DNA of 64,000 nt, taken from NCBI GenBank assembly GCA_900708905.1, contig CAADRB010000025.1:916532-980531 (forward strand). The letters run 5' to 3'. Positions 13,205-26,409 of this stretch are shown piece by piece. The translations under genes and the position numbers were made by a program. How positions within the stretch are numbered: position 1 is the stretch's first letter; each line of letters starts with the position of its first letter. This DNA is from Hymenolepis diminuta. Taxonomy: Eukaryota > Platyhelminthes > Cestoda > Cyclophyllidea > Hymenolepididae. The notes under the pieces are model-generated. The model worked only from the letters and a program-made list of their open reading frames with translations. It ran no database searches and was not told the origin of the DNA.

Positions 13205-13460
13205 TAGAACATGTACCGGATACTACACAAACTAGCCACTGAACGAACCTTAACGATCCTCTTAGAAGTTCAAGTAGCTGCAGACAGAGTCCTCTTGAAT
13301 AAATTTTCCCCAAGATTATCTAGGTCAGGTTCAAAGTATTGAGAACACAAGGGGTATCGTGAAGAGAGTGTTCACTGACAACGCTAAGTAATTATGAGCA
13401 CAATCAACGCAAAGCTGAAATGGTTTTGATCACTAATTGGCTGTGAGGTCTGCGCTTTCT
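13205..13460 (-). repeat. Coding-like dispersed repeat family A, copy 1
   Basis: Aligns in the same orientation with 31870-32140. On the minus strand the shared part reads LDNLGENLFKRTLSAAT followed by a TGA where the other copy has TGG. The conserved reading frame between two diverged copies suggests an old protein-coding repeat, perhaps a transposable element, that I cannot assign to a family. Confidence 0.4.
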
Positions 13461-13959
13461 CTATATGCAATTGATATCACGTCCACATATTCCAGACTGT
13501 TTTAGTCTTAATCATGAAATGAGGTCCCCTACGCAGAGATTTTAAGTAAAGGATGTCATTAGAATAACTGAATGGCCACGCATAAAGAATTTAAAGCGGA
13601 CATACGAAGATAATTATTTTCTTAAGGATATCTGATAATCAGTTACCGGAATCGCGGAAACATAGTATTTGATATTCAGCTCAAGTTTTCTTAATTTTTC
13701 CCTCATTCATCCTACTTATTTTAAATTTATTTAGTATTATAGAATCGTGTTTGGGCATATTATTTTTGTACTTTATGGTTCCATAACGTCTAAAATTATT
13801 AGGATAAACATTTTGCTAATTTTTGCAAATGGATTTTTTGAAAATATTGAATAGCAATACTCCTAATTCACATTCTTTAATCAGATTGTATTTTGCCACA
13901 TTATTAAAGTGTTAAGATGCTTCTAAAGGTATTTGACTCCATAATATCTCCATGTCTCC

Positions 13960-13987
13960 ATATATATATATATATGTATATATATAT
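13960..13987. repeat. (TA)n microsatellite
   Basis: Alternating T and A over about 28 bases with one G interruption. A frame that crosses it (13917-14105) is Ile/Tyr-rich for this reason and is not a gene. Confidence 0.9.
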
Positions 13988-16900
13988 TGTTTCCAAATTT
14001 TTCATCTGTCTTTATATTTTAAAAGTTAGCTCATATAGATATGACGAGCTATTTACTAAGCAAGACGAAATTCATGTAAGTGGGTTGAACTCCTTATCCT
14101 TTTGATTTGTTTTAATCATTTAAATTATGTGTATTCGTATCCTTGGGTTTGATTTTTGTTTATGAATCTTATTTATAAGATATGCCAATTATAGTTAAAA
14201 TAGTAAACAGAAGTATATTAAATCTGATGAATGTGAAATCAAATCCGGGTTATCGTAAAATACTTTAACCAAAATTTGCACTTTTAAGGGACGTTTTAAA
14301 GCCTAATTGATGAATGTTTCTTTAATGTGTACTAGTTTAACCACTAATTTTACTAGTACTGCAAAATTCTCAAACGCTATTGAATTTTTTCTGCTTAGGA
14401 GTTTGGTACCATTTTTCTCGGATTAATTAGTACTATTTGATAACTAGTTTGTAAACTTGAAATTTATTGAACAAAGTTTCAATTTAATTGCACTTTTTAC
14501 GATGGAATAAGGTAGCATTGAGTAAAACTGGGGCGAAAAGATCCGTATCAGTGGTCTGCTTTTATATTCTATGAAAAGTTGAGTTTTTTTCAACAGGGGG
14601 TGCCTATCAAACACCCGATATTGATTCATGTCGGAAGATCGGTTCTAGGTTTTAGAACCGGTACCATAAATATTGCAATTCATTGACCGTCATTAAGAAA
14701 TTGTACTCGTCTTTTTACAGTTAAGAAAAGCTTCAGACTCACTTTGTGTTGTGTGAATATGTGGGTTCACATAAAAATATAACATCAATGGAAATGGTAT
14801 ATTATTTCGTTTTAACTCCAAGAAAACCAGACTACATCATTATTTCTAAAAGAGAATACAGAAGGGGAATTTAAATAGTGTTGAATTAAATGCCATTGAA
14901 TTATGTGTACCTTTAATTCTAAAATGTTTTCTAAAGAAAATTTTTTGTCTCGCTTAGGGGAGAATAATTTAATTGATTTTATTTGCTCATCTGCCCACAT
15001 CCGGTAAGTAGAGTGGCCATCTGTTTGTTACGTCCGGCTAATAAAGGGAATGTTAGAAGTCGAATTTCTTATCTGAGAGACTTCCTGCACCCCAAGTAAG
15101 TGTTTAAAATAGTTTTCAAAGTGGGCTTAGATGTTATTTTAGTTGCATGATTCTTAAAGGGATTCATCTTTTAAATACATTTGTGACTGAGTTATTGTGT
15201 GTAAACTGAACAATATTTTATTGTTATGATCCAAAAAGTTACCATTGCATATATTGAGAAAATAGAGGCACCATATTTGTCCTGTTAAAAAACATCGAAA
15301 TTTTTTGGACAAGCAGGTGATATCTCAGAGAATACCTTCTAATTAAAAAATTAGTTGGTTCAACTGATGCTCGTTATATAAAAGTTCAAATAATCCCATA
15401 CTCTCATGAGGTCATCATAAATAGTTTGAAAAGTTGCTGACCTTAAAATGAGAAACAATCTTATATATGCATTTAATTAAGTCCACTTAGAGTACAGTAT
15501 AAGTTCAACTCCACAAATGATTTTTCTTCGTTTATCAGTAGCCTCATCTATAGCCTTAAATTGAGTTGTAAATTATTAATTCACTCGGTTTTTCAAACGA
15601 TTTTTATTGGCTGAATTTTACAGAATCTAGAAATTTTGGATATCGAGTATTGGCCTCCAACAGCTGAAGCTAGTTTAGGTTTTTAAGGCTAATTGAAAAG
15701 TGATTGAATAACACTCGTAAAATGCATATAAATTCAGCTAAGGTTGATGCTCATAAAGCTATTTCTCTTAAAATTTACCAATAGCGAACCATTTAGGCAA
15801 TATTGCACCTCTCTCTTTAGTTCATCTTCTCCAAACCGACTTGTAACGCGGTCTAAATATTTGTATTACTCACTAAAATTTTGTGATTACGTATCTGTTG
15901 CGTGCTTATTCATTGTAGCTCGACCTCAAACTTCTTTACGCTGTTCACGTTTATATGCATATATTAAATTGAAAACTTCGAATACGTTCTCATTTGATCA
16001 ATTTTATAATAAACGTGTTGTCTAATTGCTTATCCTAATAAACAAACACGTCATGTTGTTACATTATTCTTTCGAATAGTATAGTGAAGATTTTAGAAGG
16101 TAAAAAGGCATAATCTCTCAACCTTCAACGATGGCTTCCAATTCAGAGTTCATGAGATCATTATCCTTGGCGAGCATTACGTGATGAGTATAGTTTGATT
16201 AAGATTAAGAAATGAATTTCTCAATGGGGCAACTTTCGACACCATCACAATAACCGAACAAAATTTTAAAAAGGACTTTCTCGAAAGATCCCTGCAGTTC
16301 ACTGACTGTCAACCAATACAGTAAATATATTGTAGACAGCTGGTCAAGGTCAATATTGCATTGACAAAATTTTATGTATTTCCTTTATAGACATGGCAAG
16401 TCATTTTATGATTTTTTAAGCCTTTTTTCAGGATGTTTAAAAAAATTGTGCACACAAACACGTTTTAAAGTGAAAAAATATATTTAAGAAGTAATTAAAA
16501 AAGCCACTTATATAGTTTGGAATTGATTAACTACCAAAATGCAGCTCAAAACTGCCACGTACTCTGGGAATAAATTTAGATGTGATAAGTAGACGTATTA
16601 CGCTTTCGGATAGAGCTGTAAGTTTTGACAGTAAATAGGGTAGTCTCTTTTAACTTGTGCACCATAATAATCTATCTTAATTTTTCTTTAAGGGATCTAA
16701 AGATAAACTAATTAAATCACGGTCTTATTCTCCGTTGATGCTCAAGTGGTATTTCATCCCAATAGATTTGGCCTTATTGACTTTTATCATATTGTGATGT
16801 CTCCTCATGCGAATCCTGCAAACCTTAGACTAGGGAATAATTTATTCCTAGCACTGATTTGGTTTATTCTACTATGTACAGTGATTATTACAGAGTCGGA

Positions 16901-17854
16901 AATGTGATTATTATTGTATACATGCATCAACTTCGAAGCTCATCGATCCATATCTAGGATGACGAATCATATTTGTTAAAACGGGTCAAGTGAAATTCCA
17001 TAAATAGGGGAGATACTGTGTTTTATTTTTTGCTCCCTGAATAAGTGTTGTAACAATTTTTTCCTCAATGGTCACAAATCATCGTTATCGACTTGCGTTT
17101 AGAAATACACATAAGAAAAGAATTACGACAGGTAACTAGATCTTCAGACACTCCACCGTTTACTGCATCAGCAGTCACCTCTTTTGATTTGACTTTATTC
17201 ATCTCGAAATTCAGCATCAATTCGTCTTAAATTAGGGTAGTTGGAATTGCAAAATCTGAATAAAATTGAAAACCATCTAAATTACGTTTGCATATAAAAC
17301 ATTTCAAGGAGGATGATAACATCGCCGAAAGTAACCCAAACTCTCAATTCAAACGAATATAAATATTGTAGTGGGAGTTCAGACTATATGAAATTACTAA
17401 AACATTGCTATTTATTGATGTTTATGGAAAAGTAAAAAAGGAATTTTTCACCCAATCTGCTTTAAGTAAACTGGGAGGAGAATACATAACTTTGATACCT
17501 GTTGTTCAAATTTTAACCGCTCTTTAGGTATTTCATTATATATTACCCTTTCTTGACACAGTTTTTGCTAGCAGTATTATTTTACTCATTTATTTTCATA
17601 ATTTAATTAAATGTTATTAAGATGTAGTTTTTTGTTGATGTGATTATTATTGACATCAATATTACGGGATGATTGACATTTGACTTCACATACTGATCTT
17701 TAGATATTCAAGCGCTAAAAACTGTCAGGTTATCGGTAAAATGTGACATCCGGTTGTTAATTGAATAAATGCAAAGACAATGAAAAGGTCATTTAGAATC
17801 AACATAAAAACCATCAAGAATTGTAAAACAAAACTCAAGGTCAAACGTTCTACG

Positions 17855-17950
17855 ATGGAGTTCCGAGCGGTTTAAGAGACATTAAGAAAACACTTAAGTG
17901 TTTGTCGAATTTCAAATAAAATCTCAGGTTCGATATAACGCCCTTTTCAT
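17855..17950 (+). repeat. tRNA-derived, SINE-like sequence (Ser/Leu-type spacing)
   Basis: GTTCCGAGCGGTTTAAG is an A-box-like D-arm as seen in Ser and Leu tRNAs. About 50 bases later AGGTTCGATATAACG gives a B-box-like T-arm, and TTTT follows at 17944. The spacing fits a tRNA with a long variable arm, but the acceptor and anticodon stems do not pair well. It is a tRNA pseudogene or a SINE. Confidence 0.4.
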
Positions 17951-19939
17951 ACCTTTATTAAATACATTGAGGATTAATTAAATAAATCGATTTCTAGGAT
18001 AGGGAGTTATTTCCCAATCTTTCTTTCTAATAAATATTAATCCTATTAAGGAAAAAGGCGTTTCAATGTTCAGTTACATAGGAGAACGCCTAAGATTGCA
18101 AATTTCTGTGCAGCCATCGTTCTGTTAACAATATAATAATTAATACGTTTATTCATTAGCTCTGCATAGAAGCCTCTCGTGTCCTCATCGTTGGTTTCCC
18201 AGAATACTTTGAATTTTCACAGTTTGGAATTTTTTATTGATATTTATTGTATATTTAGGGACGAATTTATTTTAAAAATAGGTGAGAAAGATAAAAATAT
18301 AAATAAATTCATTGAAACTCTCCTTTTTAAAGGAAACAATCAGACTCAATTCCGCCAAACTTCTCTCCAAATGTAACAACATTAATACTAAAGCTCAAAT
18401 GGGCAAACGATCCTCTTGTTTGTATTCCTATCGGGCAATCGTATTCATTAGGTATCTTTTAAAATTCATTTGATTTAAATAACAGAATCTTTTATTCTGA
18501 ATGAATATTTGTAAATTCATTCGATTACATTAAGAGCCGCTTTACATTAATTACAAGCCTATGCTTTGGATAAAGAAAGTGGACCTCTTGGCGATTGGTT
18601 GATACCTTTCTGTGACAATACTTGCACAATTATTGGACGTCCATATTCAGAATGTGAGAAGGCATTGGGTATGATGAAACAGATTCAATGAACAATCCTG
18701 TTCTACTTTTTCCTACGTAAGAGAAGGAATATACCTCTCTTTCCGGAATTTATTCCAGTAGAATACGATAATTTCAAATTCCGATAATATCGAATATGAT
18801 AAATCAGTATTTTTAAAAATGATTGTTAAATATCCAATGCCTTAAAGTAGCACTAATCCAAAATAAAGCTGCTCTTAAAATTTTTTCTGAGTAGGGCTTT
18901 GGCACATTCCCCATTTAATGGAAACATCTTAAAGGCAGCCAGAACGAAACAAATTTGGAAGAACAATATTTGTGATGGACCAGTGGTGCATTGAAACCTC
19001 GCAGAGGAAAGAGTGAAATAGGACTTCAGCAAAGGAAGGTTGGAGAAAGATAGCTCGTTAACGCGTCACATGTGAGAGTGAAGTGGGAAATTAACTAGTT
19101 TGACCTAGTTTATGCGACATACCTGATGTGACGCTAAGGTCAAGCGGAGTTATGGGCTATCACCACGTTTAAAAAGTACTGTGTTTTAATAACTACTTTT
19201 ACTTAAAATAAAAATGCAATAAAAGTATCTTAAACGGTTTATCTATCTATTAAGACAATTTAATTAAAAACTATCTTGTTTATGCCAATTCTCAAATTAT
19301 GTTCAAAATATTTTCCAATCCCTTTATTAGGCAGAGTAGGCAATACCAAAACCCGGTAGAGGACAAACGAAAGTATGCTCCATTGCCAGTAAATAACATT
19401 ATTAAAAATTTTATATACAGGAAAATTGTAAGTAACACATCTTGATGATTACTAGATTTTTGGAATTGAAGTTTCAAAGAAATCCTTCGGGTTCAATGAT
19501 AATTATGGGACACTGCTGTTCGCAGGAAAAATGTCAAGAGCTTCCAAGTGAAATCCAAGGTCCCAAGCTACAAGTAAATGTTGGGCGCAATTTGAGTTTT
19601 AAATAAAACTACATCCTATGCATAATTTTTTATGTTCCTTTTAGAGGAAGTCCGATTATAATTTATATTATTTAATATTTAAATAGAGAACAAGTTAACT
19701 ATCAACATATATACAACCTCTGATGGCAAATAATCAAACAATAATACTAATGTTAAAATAAAACGCCTTGACAGGATGAAAAGTTGTTGGACTTATAAAT
19801 GTGAAAGATTATTATTGTCCATGGTACCACAAAAACTCCTACTGGTATTATTCATACTATAGCACTCTATTAAGGGAAACATCAAAATAGTTCAATATGA
19901 GAGAGGAGAAAGGGGTAGAAAGGAGAAGATATGAGGTTA

Positions 19940-20307
19940 GGGTATTGCAGTTAACAAAAGGCAGAAAAAACAGCCTTCTTTGATTAATCGAAAAGGAGTG
20001 ATTCTGCACCATGACAATGCCAGACCTTACACTACACGAGGAACCAAAAACTCGTTGAAGAATTTGTCTAGAAGGTCAAGCATCATCCACCATATTCTCC
20101 CCATCTTGTACCAACCGATTTTCATCTTTTCAGGAGTTTACAGAATTATTTAATGGGACAAGGGCTCACTTCAGGAGAAGAGGTCGGAATGAAGCCAGTT
20201 TCTTTTTTGAGTCCAAACTGGCTATGCTCTATGAAGGTGGAATGAGAGGGCCTACGGTGAGATGGGAAGATGTAATTAATAAAAATGGCGACTACATTGA
20301 ACAATAA
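19940..20307 (+). pseudogene. Mariner-family transposase relic, C-terminal part
   Basis: The plus strand encodes KGVILHHDNARPYTTRGTK, the signature around the second catalytic Asp of mariner transposases (HDNARPH in intact proteins). After a frame change the sequence continues through TELFNG (compare the usual FLNGK region) and ends WEDVINKNGDYIEQ and a TAA, the typical mariner C-terminus. The block where the third catalytic Asp should lie (usually SPDLAPSDYH) reads SPSCTNRFSS, so that residue is lost. At least one frameshift is present and the N-terminal domain is missing or unrecognisable upstream. I saw no terminal inverted repeats. It is a dead copy. Confidence 0.85.
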
Positions 20308-21304
20308 GTAAATGTATTTTTGACAAAACTTTCACATTAATTCAAATTAAAATGGACAGAACATCTGTTACCAACTGATATTACCTATCCTTCTGGTTTT
20401 ATTGATTAAATTGTAATTTTCTCTTTTACTATGAATAATTATATTACTGAAATGCCTACTATCTAAGTATAAGACGGAGTACTGATTTTGGTCAATGGTT
20501 GATTTAGATCCATCACATCTTTCAGAAGTAATCCGGAGAAAATCCTTCTTTAGCCTTAATTTGATATGCGTGGAGATACACAAACTAATTGAATGTATTT
20601 TTCATTAAAAAAATCACTCAGCTTCTAAAGCTATTTAAGCTCAACGATACTGATTAATGAAATTCATTATTAATTGATAATTTAGTCAGATTTACAATTA
20701 AAACACTACCGTTAACGAAGGGCATTTCGCGCTATTTGTATATTCGTCTTTACAACGCTTTTTGCAATATTCCATACATTTGCCGGTATGTTGTAATAAA
20801 TCGTATCATAAAATATTTTACTATGTAGTAATGTGAAATTAATATGGAAATAAATATGGCAAATATGAAAATATTAATATAGCGATTTGGTAGGCCGATT
20901 TACTTTACCTGAAATCGTTGGCTACGCTAAATGGTAAGAGGGAATATAATATGTTTAAAGGAAATTTACAGGTTCTCTCCATTTTTCGTTTATTGAGCTT
21001 TTCTGTTAATCGATTTCAGTTCTACGATAAAAATTATTGTAGTTTTGTTTCCTTGCCGTATTTTAAAATACTGATATTATAATAAGGTCCATAAGAAAGG
21101 CGGTAAAAAACTGATTGTAAATTGGCTGATTCTTCAAAGGAGATCCAACAAATTTGATATATTTATTAGTTAATTTACGTAATGGGCCAGACTTAAGGAT
21201 GGATCTCATTGCAAGAATCCCCGATTGCCCTCCTCGTTGTTGAATAAACAATTTCATGCATCTTTTTTGAATGAAAATAGAAGTTAATCATGACAAGAAG
21301 ATAC

Positions 21305-21601
21305 TCTTATAACGTTACCAACTGGAAGTCCTGGTAGTAATCTCGTGGAACCAATAATCTAGAAAACTCGGTAATATAGCAACTTAACACAGAAGCTAAT
21401 ACCCCACGGCAGATTACAGGGCACATTATAGTCAACACGAGTGTCTTAACGAAACTCCGTTTCAATCGGTATCGGCTTAAACAAATACGAATAATTATCA
21501 AGTGTCAAGTGTATCGGTGGGGAAATAAAGAAAGAAATTACATTTTTATTCGTAGAAGAAATATTAGGTGCGGGGGAAAACAATTACCATTTCTTCTAAC
21601 A
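21305..21601 (-). mobile_element. Solo LTR, copy 1
   Basis: A 297-bp element lies between two copies of GATAC on the plus strand (21300-21304 and 21602-21606), a 5-bp target duplication typical of LTR retrotransposon integration. Read on the minus strand it begins TGTTAGAAG; the expected CA end is altered to GA. It aligns over its whole length with 55113-55408 and, more distantly, with 45779-46074 in the opposite orientation. No internal retrotransposon sequence adjoins it, so it is best read as a solo LTR left by recombination. Open frames across it carry the peptide ASVLSCYITEFSRLL in two copies; they are antisense to the element and not genes. Confidence 0.8.
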
Positions 21602-23539
21602 GATACCAGACGTCATTTGCGATCTCTCAAACCGTGAATCTCGGTCAAAGGAAGATTCTTGCAAGAATAATGCGATACAACGTTAGCAAATGTATGCGAA
21701 TGCTAGCCGAGAAGAAGGCATGCTTTTGCACAATTCAAGAGGCAATCGGTTTGAAAGCACAGTAAATACTAACCACTTATAATGAATATCTCTTAATATT
21801 TCTTTGTAATTCCCATACTTGATATCAAATACGATAATAGTCTATCTTTGACTGTCTTATGAATTGAGGAATATTCCGTTCTAGAGATTGGGGAAGAACA
21901 AATTTGTCGAATATTTACGATTAGTGGAAAACATCAGTCTCAGCCGAGTATTGATTATTATAAAAAACTTTCTGCTATATTAATTAATATAAAGTCTATA
22001 TAATAAAAAGCGATCAGTTAATGTTCCAACTACAAATACGATTTAGGAAAATAAATGTAGATTTTTAAATATTATAGGAATTAAATAAGGAGAAAGGTAA
22101 AATATGGAAGTGTCTTCCTTGGAAAGTAAGGATGTCTCTGGAGCTCCAGTTGAAATGCGCGCTTAACATCTTCAGAATACCCGAGAAGTTCATTTCATTT
22201 GGAGAATAGTTTTCAGGATAATTGGAAACAATTGGACCGATGTTCATGAACAGGGATTTCAATTCTCTTGTGGCTTCATGGTCACATATCTCACTATCCA
22301 GTTCCAGTTTTCTGCTATCACGTTAACATCTGAAAGCGTGTGAGTTTAAAGAGTAGAGTGTTAAGCTGGCGTAAGCTAATACTCTTGTCCAACCAATGAC
22401 ACGTCAGTCGGTTTTAGAGATAAAAGAATGCTTATTATCTACTAGCCACTGATGATACTGGTAAATAGTTGCCAGGAGGTGCGTCTGTCATTTTCTGATC
22501 TGTAAAATATTAGTTTGGTTCAATTTAAATTATTCAAATTTTGCAATCTAGTGGCTTGCAACAGAATACTTATGTCGATATATTTCAGATGATTTTTAAA
22601 ATATACAACAAGGATTCTGACGAGCTTTGAGTGCTTTGTTTATGTCCTAAAATAACACTGAGTACCAAAAGAAATCCTCTACCCAATTAGTCTTTACTAT
22701 TCATTTTCTTGATAATTCATCCGCAGGTTAATATGTTTTTTTTAAAATAATTTGTCATTGATTTATACTGACGACTTTCTTTCAACTTTAAATATTCCAA
22801 ATGCTTCTCTTTCGTATTGCCCTGCACGTTCATTCTAGGATTTCTTACGCTCACTTCAATACAGCTGGATTCCACCAACGCTTAGATTTGTAGAAAGTTC
22901 TTGAATTAATTGTTTTCTTGGTGAAAACTTTATTTACGTTAGTGGAATCAATGATTGTTCAAGCCGTAATTCTCAAACGTCTGTATTCCACAGCATTGTA
23001 AGAATTTACCTAATTAAGGAAAGTATTTCCATATATGTACTTATTCTTTTCTTTGTGTTGCGATGAATCAATGCAGATCATAACATTCTTGATATTTTCG
23101 TTTCTGGGAATGAGGAAGGTGAAAACAACATTAGATAATCAGATTAGTTAAATGGCTTGATTTAAGTGGAAACGAAACGCCATCTGAAATATTTAAAAGG
23201 AGACAGTTAACTTCCCCTTAAAAGTAGAGTATTTTTCTGGTTTTTTTGCATTCATAAGTAATCTTAGTTTATTAAGGTGATCTATGCTCCTATTTCTCCG
23301 CAGATGAGTATTTCAAAAAGGCAGAGGCCTTGTCTGTATTCGACCCAGTTTTCGGCAACCTGAGCAAGACGGATTTTACAAATTTGTTCTCCATTGCAAA
23401 TTAAGATATTTTACAAAAAATTAATTTAGGGGAAACAATTAGACACTTTGGAAAGGAAAATATTTCAATTTTAAGAGGGAGTGGATATAGGGGAACGAAA
23501 GTCGGATCAAAGAGAAGGGTGACTTTTAAATTTTATATA

Positions 23540-24060
23540 TGATCAAGCTTGTCTCATATCGTACTAATCTTTTTCCTCTGGAAAAGCCAGCTGAAAAGTT
23601 TTCTTGTGGCCTCGCATCCATTCCTTTTCGGCATAATCCGTGTTGCATTCACCCACTGGACAAAAGAATCAAAGAATTAACAGATCGTTTTTGGATTTAT
23701 TTGGGATCAATCCACCAGTGCTTTCTAATCTCACCGTTATTTTCAAAATATCGATGACATCGAGGACCCATACATGTAATTTGCCTTTTTGCACATATTT
23801 CAGCCATGTTTGATACTCGAACCCTTTGTAGGATTCGCCATCCAGCATTCGTCGAGCACCTTTTCAATACTCCTCTGAAGTCGTCTTAACAGACTCTTCT
23901 CAAATTTAGTGGTACACAGTTTGGCAGATGAGATTTGAATAGAATTTAGACCAACATTTCTTCCTTCTGTAAAGACTTATGCATAGATTCACTTTCCTAA
24001 TCGTGTGGCAGAATTTCCCACAGATACTCTTCAGTCAATGCTTTAATATTCATTCCTCTC
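23540..24060 (-). pseudogene. Coding-like broken segment with one intron-like gap, unassigned
   Basis: The minus strand holds MNIKALTEEYLWEILPHD (from about 24050) followed by a TAG, then RRMLDGESYKGFEYQTWLKY and KGKLHVWVLDVIDILKIT with a gtgaga donor after it. About 79 bases later comes a strong acceptor (ttcttttgtccag), after which the frame runs WVNATRIMPKRNGCEATRKL and on to a TGA. Upstream stops between the first pieces mean the whole is not a working gene as read. Either it is a degraded gene, or the last two exons belong to a gene whose 5' part I cannot define. No known domain was recognised. Confidence 0.35.
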
Positions 24061-25436
24061 CTACTGTAGATAAAATGTAAAGAAGGACTTAGATACTGTA
24101 AAGTAAGTATACCGGTGACTATTGTATCTTGTGTGACCTGTATGTATGCAATTTTAACTGGGAATACCTACATGATTGATAATTAAATTAAATGTCTATA
24201 GGATAAAAATTTAAAAATTTTTATTTTGGAAGTTAATTTGTTTATAAAATTTTCAAAACTGCGTCACAAATTGAGTTGTTTTAAAATTTTACAACTATTT
24301 TACGTCTATTGAATAATGTTTTTTGGATATTTTCGATTTATTTGAATTTAAAAGGTAATGCCTGGATATTTTTAGGTCATTTTCTGTACCCGTTAGAATA
24401 AGAGCCTCTAGAACGTCTTTTTAGAGCCTCTCTTAGAGGATAGTAGCAAGTAACTGCCGAATTATTGAAAAATTAATAAAAATACCCCAAGAAAGAAAAC
24501 AAACTGGAGTTATGTATGCTGTGTATGGATTAATACAGTAATATGTCTTACGGGAGAATGTGGGGTTTACGTGTGGGTGAAATTTCGATTCTGATTTAGA
24601 AACTGTGAGAACTCAATATGGTAGAGGTTTGGTGTACCGAAAACACCTTCTATCTGTATTAGTAATAGTAGAATATATGTTTACGCGTAAAAGATGCTCA
24701 ATTCAGGTCAGTTCAATCTTGATAAGCGGGCATAAGGATTTAGGAGTTGATTTTGAAATTAAGTAACCCGTAGTATTATATCCGAGGCACATATTGACTT
24801 TCATATTCGCAGTGTCTTAATTGTGAGATTGATTTTTTAGATGGTTATTCATCAGACTAATAAGGGCTCAACTCTAATACCATTTCCACTCATGTAATAC
24901 TGACAGTTATCTCTTATACTTCTGAATGTTGATGTGTATCTTTCCTCTCTTCCTTTACCTCCTATTTCTTACCCGATTCATTTTACCTATGCTCTCAATT
25001 CAATTCTTGATCTTCTAATTTAGAAAATGCTTTTATATACCATTAGTCTTTAAAAAGATCATTAGTTTCATAATGGAATATTCCTGGCCAGAAAGCGGAT
25101 CTACTGAGGAGAGTAAATATGACTTTAGCAATGAGCTCAGAACATTGTGCAAAACCAGTATTAAAAGCAGTAGAAACCAAAAATCCACAGAGAGAAGACA
25201 GGACAGATGCAAACTAGCCCTAATAATGAGACGTGAAACAACCAAGTTGGGGTTTTTATAGCGGAGCATAATGGATTATAATAATTTCTGAGAATTGAAG
25301 GGAATGGTTATTGCTTTACTCTGAACACTGTAGATACATCTTTGCAGATTGGTTAATGATAAAATTTTTTCCGTTTGTCTGAAAACATACAAACACGAAT
25401 AAAACTTTGTTTTGAAGTGTGCCTTATGCTTACGTC

Positions 25437-25720
25437 TGTAGTGAGCACGTGGCGGTGGCCTCAGTCATTAACCTAATTGCCACATTAGACCGCATTAATA
25501 TGACGTTTGTATGCGATTGATCGATAGATGACCCTGTGACCCATAAACTATATAAGACCTGTTAACCTTCAGTTTCACTTTCTAGCACAACTATTCCGTG
25601 TCGCACGGATTTGTGAAGTGCCAAACCGCTCTACACCTGCAATTATCCATTCCTTTTCCTTCCACTGCAGCCGTCCAATACGCCACTGACCCATCCGAGT
25701 TCTCCTTCCACTGCCTTTGA
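25437..25720 (+). promoter_or_regulatory. TATA-box plus initiator-like stretch, possibly an old LTR
   Basis: CTATATAAG at 25548-25556 is followed about 15 bases later by TTCAGTTTC, which resembles an initiator. The surrounding 280 bp are more GC-rich than the neighbourhood. No open frame follows that I can support as a gene, and the weak integrase-like relic lies about 700 bp downstream on the same strand. This could be the promoter region of a decayed LTR element or of an unseen transcript. No second copy was noticed in the window. Confidence 0.25.
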
Positions 25721-26409
25721 TCTAATCTTGATGAAATTAGGCGTCACTCTGGATAATATTTACAATGATATTGAATGGTGTAAACATTTATACAAATATA
25801 TAGGAATGTACACAGGAACCAGATAAGAAAATTAAAGCATATACATTTGGAAAGATCTATTGAGAATTATACTTCAATTATATTTTCACATAATGTTCCG
25901 GATCATCTCCTTGATATCATGTTTTATGACAGCTTGACGATCGTCAAAAGCGCTATCAATCAGTAGGGAGTTATCATCATCCTTACATCAACACGTTCAC
26001 ATTCAGCTGAAGATTGCAGGATATATGAGCGATAATACAACTTCAGGCTCGACATTTCGTTTACTTGTCGGCTTTGATAATGAAAATGCAAAATGTGCTA
26101 AATCGGTTCTTGTATATCTATTTTAACTCGGACGAACTTAAATTCCTTAAATGAATGAAACCATATACTAAGATTTTGTCATCGCAAATAGTCCAGATCA
26201 TTTATATTTCTATACATTTATGCTTTACATAACTTGTGTTGTTCTCTGAGTCTGAATCAAAGATATCTGAAGCTATTCAACTTCCGTTTGTTCTAATCTT
26301 ATTAAGTGATTTGTTGGACTAAGTGATAAGCGCAGCAATCATAACATATTCGTTATTTTTATGGCAAGGGCAGGTATCGTATGCTACATTAGAAGTTATT
26401 TTACGTAGC

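Larger units (their letters stand above)
10861..19939. other. Non-coding DNA upstream of the 998-residue gene
   Basis: Very AT-rich, with chance frames of 60-93 codons only. Apart from the family A repeat (13.2 kb), the TA tract (13.96 kb) and the tRNA-like element (17.9 kb) I see nothing I can support. Confidence 0.6.

Noticed and set aside
13917..14105. 62-codon frame over the TA microsatellite
   Set aside because: Low-complexity Ile/Tyr reading of a dinucleotide repeat.
14220..14240. CTGATGA followed by GAAA, hinting at a hammerhead ribozyme core
   Set aside because: No stem can form between the two motifs and no flanking helices are visible.
21307..21501. Frame sharing the peptide ASVLSCYITEFSRLL with 55130-55360
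   Set aside because: The similarity comes from the shared LTR sequence, not from a conserved protein.
25033..25269. Overlapping open frames on both strands at 25.03-25.27 kb
   Set aside because: No domain, no splice context, and both strands are equally open. I could not decide that either is coding.
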